A DNA stretch of 64,000 nt from Achromobacter sp. AONIH1 (GCF_002902905.1 NZ_CP026124.1:3844001-3908000), one strand, 5' to 3'; shown: positions 1 to 11,391, counted from the first letter of the stretch. Numbers and translations: made by a program. The notes: generated by a model not told the origin, from the sequence alone.

Positions 1-455
1 GTCGCGCCGCTGGCCAGCAGCGCGCGGTTGACGGCCTGCTTGTCCTGCAGCGTCAGGCCGTCCAGCGGCAGCGGCAGCAGGGCCGAGCCGCCGCCCGAGA
101 TCAGGCACAGCACGGTGTCTTCCGGGCGCAAGCCGCTCACCAGGTCCAGCATGCGGCGCGCGGCGCGCAGCCCGGCCTCGTCGGGCACCGGGTGGGCGGC
201 CTCGACGATCTCGATGCGCGCGCAGGGCGCTGCATAGCCGTGGCGCGTGACCACCAGGCCCGTCAGGGGCCCGTCCCAGCGGGATTCGACCGCCTGGGCC
301 ATCGCCGCCGAGGCCTTGCCGGCGCCGATGACGATGACGCGGCCGCCGCGCAGCGTGTCCGGCGCGGGCAGTTGCGCGGCCACGCAGCGCTCCGGCTGGG
401 CGGAGGCGACCATGGCGTCGAACATGCGGCGCAGCAGGGCGTCGGGACTGTGCAT
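1..455 (-). CDS. ttuD: Glycerate 2-kinase (MOFRL family), partial
   Basis: N-terminal 151 residues of a glycerate kinase; the rest lies beyond the window edge. The family phosphorylates glycerate, the last step after tartronate semialdehyde reduction. The visible part has the [14 protein letters not shown] nucleotide-binding-like segment near residues 40-53, the [10 protein letters not shown] stretch and the glycine-rich [13 protein letters not shown] loop, all typical of TtuD/GckA proteins. It starts 3 bases after the stop of the upstream reductase gene and so is the last gene seen in the gcl-hyi-glxR operon. The family call is firm; 2-phospho versus 3-phospho product cannot be told here. 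Confidence 0.85.
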   Translation of the reverse strand, partial: MHSPDALLRRMFDAMVASAQPERCVAAQLPAPDTLRGGRVIVIGAGKASAAMAQAVESRWDGPLTGLVVTRHGYAAPCARIEIVEAAHPVPDEAGLRAARRMLDLVSGLRPEDTVLCLISGGGSALLPLPLDGLTLQDKQAVNRALLASGA

Positions 456-458
456 GGC

Positions 459-1361
459 TCAGCCCTGCTGGCCGATCTCGAAATTGGCCAGCTGCTCCAG
501 CGCGCGCACCAGCGCCGAATGATCCCAGGCCTTGCCGCCGTGCGCGGCGCAGGCGTTGAACATTTCCTGGGCCGTGGCGGTATTGGGCAGCGACACGCCC
601 AGCGCGCGGGCGCTGGACAGCGCCAGGTTCAGGTCCTTCTGGTGCAGCTCGATGCGAAAGCCCGGGTCGAAGCTGCGCTTGATCATGCGCTCGCCGTGCA
701 CTTCCAGGATCTTGCTGGACGCGAAGCCGCCCATCAGCGCCTGGCGCACGCGCGCCGGGTCGGCGCCGGCGCGCGCCGCGAACAGCAGCGCCTCGGCCAC
801 CGCCTGGATGTTCAGGGCCACGATGATCTGGTTGGCCACCTTGGCGGTCTGGCCGTCGCCGTTGCCGCCCACCAAGGTGATGTTCTTGCCCATCAGTTCG
901 AACAGCGGTTTCACGCGCGCGAAGACCGCCTCGTCGCCGCCGGCCATGATGGACAGCGTGGCGTTGCGGGCGCCGACCTCGCCGCCGGAGACCGGCGCGT
1001 CCAGGTAGTCGCAGCCCAGCGCCCGGATCTTCTCGGCAAAGCGCTTGGTGGCGATCGGCGAGATCGAGCTCATGTCGACCACGGTCTTGCCCTCGGCCAG
1101 GCCGGCGGCGATGCCGTGCTGCGCGAACAGCGCGGACTCCACGTCGGGCGTGTCCGGCACCATGATGAAGACGATGTCCGAGCGCTCGGCCACGTCGCGC
1201 CCGTTCAGGCAGGGCACGGCGGTGGTCTCGGCGATCTCGCCGGGCAGCTTGCCCAGTGTGTGCACGTAGAGCGGGTGGCCGGCGCGGGCCAGGTGCCCGG
1301 CCATGGGCGCGCCCATGATGCCCAGGCCGACGAAACCGATCTTGAGCGGCGATGCAGTCAT
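459..1361 (-). CDS. glxR: 2-hydroxy-3-oxopropionate (tartronate semialdehyde) reductase
   Basis: 300-residue NAD(P)-dependent beta-hydroxyacid dehydrogenase that reduces tartronate semialdehyde to glycerate. GLGIMG at residues 12-17 is the Rossmann dinucleotide motif, DAPVSGG at 121-127 the substrate-binding motif, and K174 in GQTAKVANQ the expected catalytic lysine. The start was placed at MTASPLKIG because a GGAG Shine-Dalgarno sits just upstream and the extra N-terminal residues of a longer frame have no homologous character. It lies between hyi and the glycerate kinase gene, which supports this substrate over other members such as 3-hydroxyisobutyrate dehydrogenase. Confidence 0.9.
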   Translation of the reverse strand: MTASPLKIGFVGLGIMGAPMAGHLARAGHPLYVHTLGKLPGEIAETTAVPCLNGRDVAERSDIVFIMVPDTPDVESALFAQHGIAAGLAEGKTVVDMSSISPIATKRFAEKIRALGCDYLDAPVSGGEVGARNATLSIMAGGDEAVFARVKPLFELMGKNITLVGGNGDGQTAKVANQIIVALNIQAVAEALLFAARAGADPARVRQALMGGFASSKILEVHGERMIKRSFDPGFRIELHQKDLNLALSSARALGVSLPNTATAQEMFNACAAHGGKAWDHSALVRALEQLANFEIGQQG

Positions 1362-1420
1362 TGCTTGTCTCCTGCGGAAGGGAAAACGCGTGTTGTTGTG
1401 AAGGCGGAGCCGGACGGGCG

Positions 1421-2200
1421 TCACCGCGCCAGCGCTTGCCGCCAGCCCAGGCCGGCGGCCGTGGTGGTGGCGGGCTTGTATTCGCAGCCGACCCAGCCGG
1501 CGTAGCCGAGCCGGTCCAGCAGGGCGAGCAGATAGGGATAGTTGATCTCGCCGGTGCCGGGTTCGTTGCGGCCCGGGTTGTCGGCCAGCTGCACGTGGCG
1601 GATCAGCGGGAAGTACTGGCGCAGCGTGGCCGCCAGCTCGCCCTCCATGCGCTGCGCGTGATAGATGTCGTACTGCAGGAAGGCGTTGTCCGCGCCGGTC
1701 TCGGCCAGGATGGCGGCGGCCTGGGCCGTGCGGTTCAGGTAGAAGCCGGGAATGTCCAGCGTGTTGATCGGCTCGATCAGCAGGTTCAGGCCCGCCTGCT
1801 TCAGGGCGCTGGCCGCATGGCGCAGGTTGTCGATGAAGGTGGCGCGCAGGCGCGCGTCCTCGACGCCGGCGGGCGCCTTGCCGGCCAGGCAGTTCAGCTG
1901 CTTCACGCCCAGCGCCTGGGCGTACTCGATGGCGCGGTCGACGCCGGCGCGGAATTCCTCGACCCGGTCCGGGTGGCAGGCGATGCCGCGCTCGCCGGCG
2001 TCCCAGTCGCCGGCCGGCAGGTTGTGCAGGACCAGCTCAAGACCGTAGTCGTCGAGGCGGCGGCGGATCTCCGAGGCGGGCCAGGCGTAGGGAAACAGGA
2101 ACTCGACGGCCTCGAAGCCGTCCTCGGCGGCGAGGGCGTAGCGGTCCAGGAAGGGGACTTCGGTGTACAGCATGGTCAGGTTCGCGGCATAGCGGGGCAT
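1421..2200 (-). CDS. hyi: Hydroxypyruvate isomerase
   Basis: 259-residue TIM-barrel xylose-isomerase-like enzyme that interconverts hydroxypyruvate and tartronate semialdehyde. The N terminus MPRYAANLTMLYTEVPFLDR and the segments LLIEPINT and GWVGCEYKP, which carry the two glutamates expected to bind metal in the barrel, match Hyi/OtnI proteins. The start at MPRYAAN is the family N terminus; an in-frame extension upstream is proline/arginine-rich and looks non-coding. It lies 59 bases upstream of the reductase and 74 bases downstream of gcl on the same strand, so co-transcription is likely. Confidence 0.9.
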   Translation of the reverse strand: MPRYAANLTMLYTEVPFLDRYALAAEDGFEAVEFLFPYAWPASEIRRRLDDYGLELVLHNLPAGDWDAGERGIACHPDRVEEFRAGVDRAIEYAQALGVKQLNCLAGKAPAGVEDARLRATFIDNLRHAASALKQAGLNLLIEPINTLDIPGFYLNRTAQAAAILAETGADNAFLQYDIYHAQRMEGELAATLRQYFPLIRHVQLADNPGRNEPGTGEINYPYLLALLDRLGYAGWVGCEYKPATTTAAGLGWRQALAR

Positions 2201-2274
2201 GGAACTCTCACTGAAGCAAGATGGCGGGAAACGGAATGCGGCCGTCCTTGGGGGCCGGCCGCGACCGGACGGCG

Positions 2275-4065
<1,791 letters not shown>

Positions 4066-4203
4066 GCGCATCTCCTGCGGTGCCGACTAGGGGTGGGACA
4101 GATGGTCCCAAGTCGGGCCCGGCGACGGAAGACGGGTATGGCGAATGACGCATATTCCATGGTGGAATACCGGATCGAAGGCGACTCGGACTCTAATCGC
4201 GAC

Positions 4204-5163
4204 ATGGATCGGATCAAAGCGCTACGCCTGTTCACCCGGGTGGTGGACCTGGGCTCCTTCAGCCGCGCGGCGCTCGAGCTGGGCATCGGCCAGCCCGCGG
4301 CGACCAAGCAGGTCGCCCGCATGGAGCAGGAACTCGGCGCGCGCCTGCTGCATCGGTCCACGCATGGCGTGTCGCCCACCGACGTCGGCATCCGCTACTA
4401 CGAGAAATGCAAGCTCATCGTGCACCACGACGAGGAAGCTCGCTCCGTGGCCGCGCTGACGCAGTCGCAGGTTCAAGGAACGCTGCGCATCAGCACCTCG
4501 GTCGCCTTCGGCCGCCGCGTGCTGGCGCCGATGGTGCTGGACTTCATGCGCGACCATGCGCTGCTGACGGTGGACCTGAGCTTCGACGACCGCTACGTCA
4601 ATCTGGTCGAGCAGGGCGTGGACGTGGCGGTGCGCATGGGCCGGCTGGCCGATTCCTCGCTGGGCGCGACCTACCTGGGCAACAGCCCCTGGGTCGTGGT
4701 CGCGTCGGCCGCTTACCTGGAACGGCGCGGCGCGCCCGTCCGGCCCGAAGCGCTGGCCGATCACGAGGCGCTGGTCTACAGCACCGCGCAGGGCGACGCC
4801 ATCTGGCATTTCGCCGGCGGCGGCGCGCAGACCCTGGCCATTCCGGTGAGGGAACGGCTGCGCTCGAACAACCTGTCCGTGCTGTTGGGCGCCGCCCGCG
4901 ACGGTTTCGGCATCGCCGTGCTGCCGCGCTATGTGGCCGACGAAGACCTGCGCCGGGGCGCCATCCTGCCGCTGCTGGAGGACTGGCGCCTGCCCGGCCA
5001 GGAGATCCACGCGGTGTATCCGTCGCCGCGCATGGTGCCGGCCAAGGTGCGGGAACTGGTCGCGTGGCTGAAGGGCAGGTTCAGGGACGAGTGGTGGCGC
5101 GCGGACGTGCGCGGCGCGGCGGCTGGCCCCGCAGCCGCAGCAGGCATAGTCCGGGGCAGTTGA
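4204..5163 (+). CDS. LysR-family regulator, likely of the gcl operon
   Basis: 319-residue LysR-type regulator. The winged helix-turn-helix is at residues 1-60 (MDRIKALRLFTRVVDLGSFS, then GQPAATKQVARMEQELGARLL), followed by a substrate-binding domain with the usual THGVSPTDVG transition. It is divergent from gcl across 138 bases, the classic arrangement for a LysR protein acting on its neighbour with a small-molecule coinducer. Control of glyoxylate metabolism is inferred from position only. The start is the ATG that gives the standard N terminus; the open frame extends much further upstream, but that part is antisense to gcl. Confidence 0.85.
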   Translation: MDRIKALRLFTRVVDLGSFSRAALELGIGQPAATKQVARMEQELGARLLHRSTHGVSPTDVGIRYYEKCKLIVHHDEEARSVAALTQSQVQGTLRISTSVAFGRRVLAPMVLDFMRDHALLTVDLSFDDRYVNLVEQGVDVAVRMGRLADSSLGATYLGNSPWVVVASAAYLERRGAPVRPEALADHEALVYSTAQGDAIWHFAGGGAQTLAIPVRERLRSNNLSVLLGAARDGFGIAVLPRYVADEDLRRGAILPLLEDWRLPGQEIHAVYPSPRMVPAKVRELVAWLKGRFRDEWWRADVRGAAAGPAAAAGIVRGS

Positions 5164-5364
5164 AACAACGCCTGGAGCATCGATGGCTGGATTGGACGAC
5201 ACGCGCGGCGCCGGCGCGGGCGGGATTCGCGCAAGCGGGGGAGGCGCGGCCGGCGCTCACGCCGTCGGGCAAGGCGGAGATGAGCGTGAGCTATTGCGTC
5301 GAACTGCGAGCGCGAGTCGCTTGGCCGGCCGGCAGGAGGCGCGATTTCAAGGGCGAGCGCGCGG

Positions 5365-6894
5365 CTACACGGCGGCAATTCCCGTCTTGCCGGACGCCGG
5401 CGCGCTCGTCGCCGGGGCGGGCGCCGACACGATCGACCGCAGCGGCGGGTCGGCGGGCTTGAGCGCATGCAGGTCCGGTCTCGGGCGTTGCAGCTCGGCG
5501 ATGCCGGAGAATGCCTGCTCCATGCCCAGCGCGGCGGCCAGCACCTCGCGGTCTCCCCGGAAGCGGCCCACGATCTGCAGGCCGAAGGGCATGCCGTGCC
5601 CGTCGCGGCCGCAGGGCAGCGTGAGCGCGGGGTGGGTGGTCAGCGTGATGACGTAGGTCAGCGCCAGCCAGCGGTAGTAGTTCTCCTGGGGCCGGCCGTT
5701 GATGGCTTGCGCGTACAGCTGGGTCCAGGGGAAGGGCGAGACGGGCGTGGTGGGCGTGAAGATCAGGTCGTAGTCTTCGTAGACGCGCTGGAAGCGCTTG
5801 ATCAGGCGGGTCTGCTCTGCCTGGGCCCAGGCGCAGTCCTTCAGGCTCATCGCCGCGCCCATCTCGAAATTGGCGCGCGGGTTGGGGCCCAGGCTGGCGG
5901 GGTCCTTTTCATAGGCGTCGCGCATGCCGGCCACGAAGGCTTCCGCGCGCAGGATGTCGAAGCAGCGGTGGGCGTCGCCGAAGTCGATGTCCACCGGATC
6001 GCAGGCGGCGAACAGATGCCGCATGGCCGCGATCTTGGCGCGGAAGGCGACGCGGATGTCGTCGTCGAGGTCGCACAGGCCCAGGTCCTCGCTGTAGCCG
6101 ATGCGCAGGCGGCCCAGATCGGCGGCGGTGGGCGCCAGGAACTGCAGCGGGTCCAGCGGATAGCTGAGCGGATCGCCCGCGTCCGGGCCGGCGCTGGCCG
6201 CCATCTGCAGGCAGGCATCGGCCACGGTGCGGCCCATGGGGCCGACCACGGAGATCGGCGTCCAGCCCAGCAGCTTGCGCACGCTGGGCACCACGCCGGG
6301 CGAGGGACGAAAGCCCACCACGCCGCATTTCGCGGCGGGAATGCGCAGCGAGCCGCCGGTATCCGAGCCGGTGCAGACGGGCAGCATGTCGCAGGCCAGC
6401 GCGGCCGCCGAACCGCCGGAGGAACCGCCGGCATTCAGGTTGGGATTGAAGGGATTGCCGGTGGCGCCCCAGACCGCGTTGCGCGAGTTCGCGCCCGCGC
6501 CCATTTCCGGCACGTTGGTCTTGGCGGCGACGATGGCGCCGGCGCGGCGCAGGCGCGCCACCAGGGTCACGTCCTCGGCGGGGATGTGGTCGCGGTATAT
6601 CGGCGAACCGTAGGTGGTGAGCAGGCCGGCCGTGGGCTCCAGATCCTTGACGCCCAGGGGCAGGCCATGCAGCAGGCCCAGCGCCTCGCCGGCCATCACC
6701 GCGCGCTCGGCGGCGCGCGCCTCTTGCCGAGCGCGTTCGAAGGCGGTCGCGGTGACGGCGTTGACGTAGGGGTTGACGGCCTCGATGCGGGCGATGCAGG
6801 CCTCCAGCAGTTCCACGGGGGAAAGCTGGCGGGCGCCGATCAGGCGCCGCAGCGCCACCGCCGTCAGGCCGACCAGCGAGTCGTCCAGGGGCAT
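5365..6894 (-). CDS. Amidase (amidase-signature family)
   Basis: 509-residue amidase-signature enzyme that hydrolyses a carboxamide to acid and ammonia; the substrate is unknown. The Ser-cisSer-Lys triad is visible: K83 in LGVKDLE, S158 in the GGSSGGS glycine-serine stretch and nucleophile S182 in TGSDTGGSLRIPA. The start has an AAGGAAG ribosome site and the conserved DDSLVGLTAVALRRLI helix. GatA is unlikely because gatB/gatC are absent and the neighbour is a Bug solute receptor. The 12-base gap to that gene's stop suggests it is translated second in a receptor-amidase unit, perhaps for uptake and cleavage of one amide. Confidence 0.88.
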   Translation of the reverse strand: MPLDDSLVGLTAVALRRLIGARQLSPVELLEACIARIEAVNPYVNAVTATAFERARQEARAAERAVMAGEALGLLHGLPLGVKDLEPTAGLLTTYGSPIYRDHIPAEDVTLVARLRRAGAIVAAKTNVPEMGAGANSRNAVWGATGNPFNPNLNAGGSSGGSAAALACDMLPVCTGSDTGGSLRIPAAKCGVVGFRPSPGVVPSVRKLLGWTPISVVGPMGRTVADACLQMAASAGPDAGDPLSYPLDPLQFLAPTAADLGRLRIGYSEDLGLCDLDDDIRVAFRAKIAAMRHLFAACDPVDIDFGDAHRCFDILRAEAFVAGMRDAYEKDPASLGPNPRANFEMGAAMSLKDCAWAQAEQTRLIKRFQRVYEDYDLIFTPTTPVSPFPWTQLYAQAINGRPQENYYRWLALTYVITLTTHPALTLPCGRDGHGMPFGLQIVGRFRGDREVLAAALGMEQAFSGIAELQRPRPDLHALKPADPPLRSIVSAPAPATSAPASGKTGIAAV

Positions 6895-6906
6895 GGGTTT
6901 CTTCCT

Positions 6907-7893
6907 TCAGTCGAGTTTGATGTTGGCGCGCTGGGCGAGTTCGCGCATCAGCGGCAGCTCTTTCCGGATCAGGGCCTCGCCGGCGGCGCTGTCGGAAAAG
7001 GCCGGTTCGAAGCCCTGGGCTTCGAGACTCTTGCGCACGTCCGGCGCTTCGACGACCGTGCGCAGCGCGGTTTCGAGTCGGTTCTTGACGTCCGCGGGCA
7101 GGCCGCGCGGGGCGGCGAACATCAGCCAGGTGTCCATGACGACCGAGGGATAGCCTTGCTCGGCGAAGGTGGGCACGTCGGGCAGGAACGTCGACCGGCC
7201 GGGGGCCGATATGGCGAGCACGCGCACCTTGCCCAGTTTGCTCTGCGGCAGCGCGGCAGCCACCGTGTCGATCGAGAACGGGATCTGGCCGCCGATCAGG
7301 TCGGTCATCGCCGGGGCGCTGCCCTTGTAGGGCACGTGCGTCATCTCGATGCCGGCGACGGCCAGGAAGGCTTCGCCCACGAAATGCGAGGTGGTGCCCG
7401 CGCCATAGGAGCCGTAGGCCGGCCGTTCGGCACCGCGCGCCTTGACGTAGGCGATCAGTTCCTTGAGATCCTTGACCGGCACGTGGGGATTGGCCAGCAG
7501 CGCAAGCCCGGTGCGACCGGCGATGCCGATGGGTTCGAAGCTCTGCACGGGATCGTAGGGCAGCTTGCTCTGGATTGCAGGATTGACGGTGAAGGTGGTG
7601 CCTGACGTCACCAGCAGCGTATAGCCGTCCGGCGCGGCCTTGGCGACGTAGCCGGCGCCGATCGCGGTGCCCGCGCCGGCGCGGTTCTCCACCACGATGG
7701 TCTGGCCGAGCTGCTGCCCGAGTTTTTGCGCGATGACGCGGCCCAGCGCGTCCGTGGCGCCGCCGGGCGGGAACGGCACCACCAGCGTGATCGGCCGGCT
7801 CGGGTAGGCTGGTTGGGCGTCGGCGGGCATGGCAAGCGCGAGGGCGCCGGCGAGAGTGGCGCCGAGACCGAGGGTAAGCAGGGTTGTCTTCAT
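6907..7893 (-). CDS. Bug/TctC-family periplasmic solute receptor
   Basis: 328-residue extracytoplasmic solute-binding receptor of the tripartite tricarboxylate transporter class, heavily expanded in Bordetella and Achromobacter. A Sec signal peptide covers about residues 1-26 (cleavage after PADA). The mature protein begins with the family signature YPSRPITLVVPFPPGGATD, followed by NRAGAGTAIGA and PDGYTLLVTSG. No TctA/TctB membrane partner is nearby, which is usual for orphan Bug proteins. It is first in a two-gene unit with the amidase and divergent from a LysR gene. The ligand is unknown; an amide or its acid would fit the context. Confidence 0.88.
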   Translation of the reverse strand: MKTTLLTLGLGATLAGALALAMPADAQPAYPSRPITLVVPFPPGGATDALGRVIAQKLGQQLGQTIVVENRAGAGTAIGAGYVAKAAPDGYTLLVTSGTTFTVNPAIQSKLPYDPVQSFEPIGIAGRTGLALLANPHVPVKDLKELIAYVKARGAERPAYGSYGAGTTSHFVGEAFLAVAGIEMTHVPYKGSAPAMTDLIGGQIPFSIDTVAAALPQSKLGKVRVLAISAPGRSTFLPDVPTFAEQGYPSVVMDTWLMFAAPRGLPADVKNRLETALRTVVEAPDVRKSLEAQGFEPAFSDSAAGEALIRKELPLMRELAQRANIKLD

Positions 7894-8059
7894 GATCGTG
7901 CTCGCAGAGGGGGGGGGACCCGGCGGAGCCTGGGCTGGCCGGCGGCGGATCCATCGCGTCATTGACCGATGTCATCCTAGGCGTGCGCTCTGTGTTGCAG
8001 CAATATGAATTGCTAGAATCATTCATTGCGAAAAACGCAAAAGATGCGGGTAAATACCT

Positions 8060-9001
8060 ATGAACGCGCAAGTCTTGCAGGAAATGGCGGTCCGCTACTT
8101 TCTGGAAGTCGCCCGCTGCGGTTCGGTTAGCGTCGCGGCGGAACGGCTGGATGTGGCGCCTTCCGCGGTCAGCCGGCAGATCGCGCGGCTCGAGCGCGAG
8201 CTGGGCACGCTGCTGTTCGAGCGGCGCGCGCGCGGGATGATGCTGAACGCCGCTGGCGAACTGCTGGCCGCGCACGCCAAGCGGGCGCATCAGGACATGG
8301 AACGCGTGGCGGGTGAGATCGCCGGCCTGCGCGGACTGCGGCGAGGGCTGGTCAGGATCGCCTGCACCGAGGGCTTCGCGCATGATTTCGTGCCGGGGGC
8401 CATCGCGGCCTTTCACGAACAGCACGCCGGGATCCGGTACACGGTGGATGTCTGCTCGCAGCGCGAGGTACCGCAGCGCGTGCGCGACGGCACCGTGGAC
8501 ATCGGCATCACGCTCAGCCTGGTTTCTCATCGCGACGTGCGGGTGGAGTGGCGCATGGCGGCGCCGGTGCGGGCAGTGGTGGCCGCCGGCCATCCGCTGG
8601 CACGGCAGGCCGAGCTGTCGCTGGCGCAGCTGATGGCTTATCCGCTGGCCGTTCCCCACGCCGAATCCACGCTGCGTCAATTGATCGATATCAGCTGCAG
8701 CCGCCAGCAGCTGCAATTCGAGCCGGTGTTTTCCAGCGGCAGCGTCAATGCCTTGGTGGCCTTCGCGGCGGCGGGCGGCGGCGTGGCGTTCTGCGGGGAG
8801 CTGGCGATACGCCATCGCCTGCGCTGGAGCCAGGTGGCGGCGGTGCCGCTGCGCGACCGCGAGATGAACGAGCGCCATTTCGAGGTGCAGACGCTGGCCG
8901 GACGCGTGCTGCCGGAGGCAGTCACGGCCTTCGTCGCCAGCCTGCGGCAGCGGCTGGAAGCGGACACCGCGTGGGAAGGCGCGGACCGGGGGGCCGCGTA
9001 G
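8060..9001 (+). CDS. LysR-family regulator, divergent from Bug-amidase unit
   Basis: 313-residue LysR-type regulator with an N-terminal helix-turn-helix (AVRYFLEVARCGSVSVAAERL, then SAVSRQIARLERELG) and a C-terminal effector domain. It is transcribed away from the Bug receptor across a 166-base gap that is locally AT-richer than its surroundings, and is the probable controller of that pair. The effector is not predictable. The gene ends 55 bases before the convergent gspN gene. Confidence 0.85.
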   Translation: MNAQVLQEMAVRYFLEVARCGSVSVAAERLDVAPSAVSRQIARLERELGTLLFERRARGMMLNAAGELLAAHAKRAHQDMERVAGEIAGLRGLRRGLVRIACTEGFAHDFVPGAIAAFHEQHAGIRYTVDVCSQREVPQRVRDGTVDIGITLSLVSHRDVRVEWRMAAPVRAVVAAGHPLARQAELSLAQLMAYPLAVPHAESTLRQLIDISCSRQQLQFEPVFSSGSVNALVAFAAAGGGVAFCGELAIRHRLRWSQVAAVPLRDREMNERHFEVQTLAGRVLPEAVTAFVASLRQRLEADTAWEGADRGAA

Positions 9002-9056
9002 TCGTTGCACGGGCCATGACGATGCCGGGCCGAGACCGGCTATCCGGCCGCGTTGC

Positions 9057-9815
9057 TCAGCCGCCCGTCCCGAACGTCACCACATCCTCCGACCGTCGTC
9101 CCAGCGCGGACAGCAGGCCGTCCAGCGCCGCGCGTTCGGCCACGTCCGCCTTGGGGGCATAGGTCGCGCGCCCCTGGAACTTCGCGCCGCGCGGGCTCAG
9201 GCTGCCCTGGCCGCTGACGTCCAGCAAGCCGCTTTCCGTGCTCAAGGCCAGCGCGCCGCCGGACTTGCCATCGCCCTGCAGGCGCAACACGTAGCTGCCC
9301 ACCGGATTGACCGGCGCCAGCGCGGTGGCGGCGTCGCGCCAGCGCAGTTCGGCCAATGGCCCGGCGGGCAGGCGGCCGCCCAGCGGCAGCGTCTGCCACT
9401 TGAGTTCCAGCGTGCCTTGCGGCGCCAGCGTGTTCCAGGGCGAGCCCAGCGCCGACAGCGCGGCGGCCGGCGCGCGCAGCGACTGCGCCGACAGCGTGGC
9501 GCCGGTCCAGCCGGGGCTCAGCCGCAGCGGGCCTTGCAGCCAGGGATGGCGCAGTTCCATTTCCAACGTGCGCCAATGCCATTGCCATTGCAGGGCCTGC
9601 GGCAGCACGCGGCGCGCGCCGGGCGGACCCAGCGCGATCCAGGCGCTGCCGTTCCAGATGGTGCCGCCGGCGTCGGCCAGGCTGACGATGCCGCCTTGCG
9701 GCGCGGCCAGCAGCAGCCAGCGGGCGGGCAGCGCGGACAGCGCCGCCAGCAGCGCGGCGACGGAACAGGCCAGGGCCAGGATGAGGCCGCGCCGGGACGG
9801 GCGGGGCAGGATCAT
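9057..9815 (-). CDS. gspN: Type II secretion system protein N
   Basis: 252-residue GspN. One N-terminal membrane segment (about residues 10-30, LILALACSVAALLAALSALP) is followed by a periplasmic domain containing the family-like GTIWNGSAWI motif near residue 50. GspN is an accessory of some type II systems and is usually the last gene of the gsp operon, as here. The start ATG overlaps the gspM stop (TGATG), so translational coupling is likely. The long frame reading upstream through gspM is a shadow of that gene. Confidence 0.82.
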   Translation of the reverse strand: MILPRPSRRGLILALACSVAALLAALSALPARWLLLAAPQGGIVSLADAGGTIWNGSAWIALGPPGARRVLPQALQWQWHWRTLEMELRHPWLQGPLRLSPGWTGATLSAQSLRAPAAALSALGSPWNTLAPQGTLELKWQTLPLGGRLPAGPLAELRWRDAATALAPVNPVGSYVLRLQGDGKSGGALALSTESGLLDVSGQGSLSPRGAKFQGRATYAPKADVAERAALDGLLSALGRRSEDVVTFGTGG

Positions 9816-10402
9816 CAGGATGCCTGCCCGGCGGCGGGCGCGAGCGTGACGCGGCCGTTGACCAGGCCCGGCAGCGGGCGGCCATGGGGATTGGCGGCGC
9901 GCTCCAGTTCCGCGCCGGCCACCGTCAGGCCCCAGTCGCGGCTGGCGCCATCGAGCCAGTTCATCAGCACCGACGACGGCGCCTGGCGCACGGTCAGGAC
10001 CAGCGTGGGGGATTTGCCTTCGGCCGGTTCCAGCTTCCATTGCTCGGCCAACAGGCCCGCGCGCGTCAGGCTGGCGGCCAGCTCCTCGGCGGCGGGCATG
10101 GCGCTGGAGGCGGCGGGGGCGCGGCGGCGCAGCAGGTCGGCCTGGGCGGTCAGGTCGGCCACCTGCGCGGCCTGGGCGCGCAGCTTCGGCAGCTCGTCGC
10201 GGTATTGATTCAGCGTCTTCAACGGCGGCTCGATCAGCAGGGTCCAGACCAGCGCGGCGCCCAGCACGGCGCCGGCGCACAGGACCAGCCGGCGTTCGCG
10301 CGGCGCCAGCGCCTGCCAGCCTTGGCGGGCGCGGTGGACGGCGGGGGCGTAGCGTTGCTGGCTGGCGCGCCAGGAAGCGTGGAGTTTGTCGATCAGGTTC
10401 AT
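9815..10402 (-). CDS. gspM: Type II secretion system protein M
   Basis: 195-residue inner-membrane GspM. A short cytoplasmic N terminus precedes one membrane helix (about residues 41-60, VLCAGAVLGAALVWTLLI), a coiled-coil stretch (LKTLNQYRDELPKLRAQAAQ) and a small ferredoxin-like periplasmic domain. The characteristic LAPRERRLVL precedes the helix. Its partner GspL is encoded immediately upstream with a 4-base overlap. The start MNLIDKLHASWRA gives the normal family length. Confidence 0.85.
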   Translation of the reverse strand: MNLIDKLHASWRASQQRYAPAVHRARQGWQALAPRERRLVLCAGAVLGAALVWTLLIEPPLKTLNQYRDELPKLRAQAAQVADLTAQADLLRRRAPAASSAMPAAEELAASLTRAGLLAEQWKLEPAEGKSPTLVLTVRQAPSSVLMNWLDGASRDWGLTVAGAELERAANPHGRPLPGLVNGRVTLAPAAGQAS

Positions 10403-11391
10403 GGTTGGGCGGGCGTGATGCGCCAGGTGGCGTCCTTGTCGCCGCGTTCGAGTTTCAGGCCCAGCGCGGCGGCTTGTTGCACCAGCGCGGGCGTTTCGGC
10501 CACGCGCTGCGCCTGCTCGCCGGCATCGGCCAGGGTCAGCGTGAGGGCGTGGTCGGCGTAGGACAGGCGCGCGACGCGGTCGGCGGCGAAGGGCATGGCC
10601 TGGGCCGTGGCGCGCGCCAGCGGCAGGAAGTCGCCGGCCGACGACGAGCCCTGTCTGGCGAGCAGCGCGTCCAGCTCCTGGCGCGCCTGGCGCGCGGCAT
10701 CCAGCACCACGGGCAGCCTGGGGTAGGCCTTCTGCACTTGTTCGCGCATCTGTGTCTGCAATGAGCGGGCCTCGCCGCGCAACTGCGCGGCATACAGGTT
10801 CAGGCCGCCCAGCCAGATCGCGCAGGCGATCGCGGTCCAGCGCCACACCGGACGCCAGCGCGAGACGCGGGTCGGCGCCCATTGCGGCGTGGCCAGCGAC
10901 CAGGATGGCGCGGCCGCCTGCCAGCGCGGATCGCCGGGTTCGCGCAGCGGCGCGTCGGTCACGGGTTCCAGCGTCTGCGGCGCGATCAGCGCGCGCACGC
11001 GCAGCCCATGTTCGCCCAGCAGCGCCCAGGCGCGCCGCAGCGGTTCGCGCGGCGTCCAGGCCAGCGCCACGCTGCCATCGGCCGCGCGCGGGCCGTGGCC
11101 GATGGCCAGGTCGTCCATGTCTCCCAGGATCATGGGTTCCAGCACGCTGCGCACGGCGGCGGCCTGGCGCGCCTTGGGCAGGGCGGGGATCTGCAGCGAG
11201 GACGCGATCACGTCCTCGGGGTGCAGCACCGCCTCGCAGGCCGGCTGCGCATAGGCCTGGCCGAGCGCGCGCAGCGCCAGCTCGCCCTGGCGCGCGCAAC
11301 GGCCGCGCCGGTCGAACCAGGCATAGGGCAGCGGCGTGTCCGCGTCCAGCGTCGCCAAGGGGGGAAGGGCGATGCGTAAGGTGTTCTTCAA
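10399..11391 (-). CDS. gspL: Type II secretion system protein L
   Basis: 330-residue GspL, the inner-membrane protein that links the GspE ATPase to the rest of the platform. The N-terminal ~185 residues form the actin-like cytoplasmic domain, shorter than in the best-known homologues. A membrane segment follows at about 188-208 (TAIACAIWLGGLNLYAAQL), then a periplasmic GspM-interacting domain with a coiled-coil start. Overlaps of 4 bases with gspK and gspM indicate one translationally coupled operon. Its expected partner gspE is not in this window. Confidence 0.82.
   Translation of the reverse strand: MKNTLRIALPPLATLDADTPLPYAWFDRRGRCARQGELALRALGQAYAQPACEAVLHPEDVIASSLQIPALPKARQAAAVRSVLEPMILGDMDDLAIGHGPRAADGSVALAWTPREPLRRAWALLGEHGLRVRALIAPQTLEPVTDAPLREPGDPRWQAAAPSWSLATPQWAPTRVSRWRPVWRWTAIACAIWLGGLNLYAAQLRGEARSLQTQMREQVQKAYPRLPVVLDAARQARQELDALLARQGSSSAGDFLPLARATAQAMPFAADRVARLSYADHALTLTLADAGEQAQRVAETPALVQQAAALGLKLERGDKDATWRITPAQP

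Noticed and set aside
5164..5364. Possible small gene between the first LysR gene and the amidase gene
   Set aside because: Frames there are short, Arg/Ala-rich and lack start signals; nothing supportable was seen.
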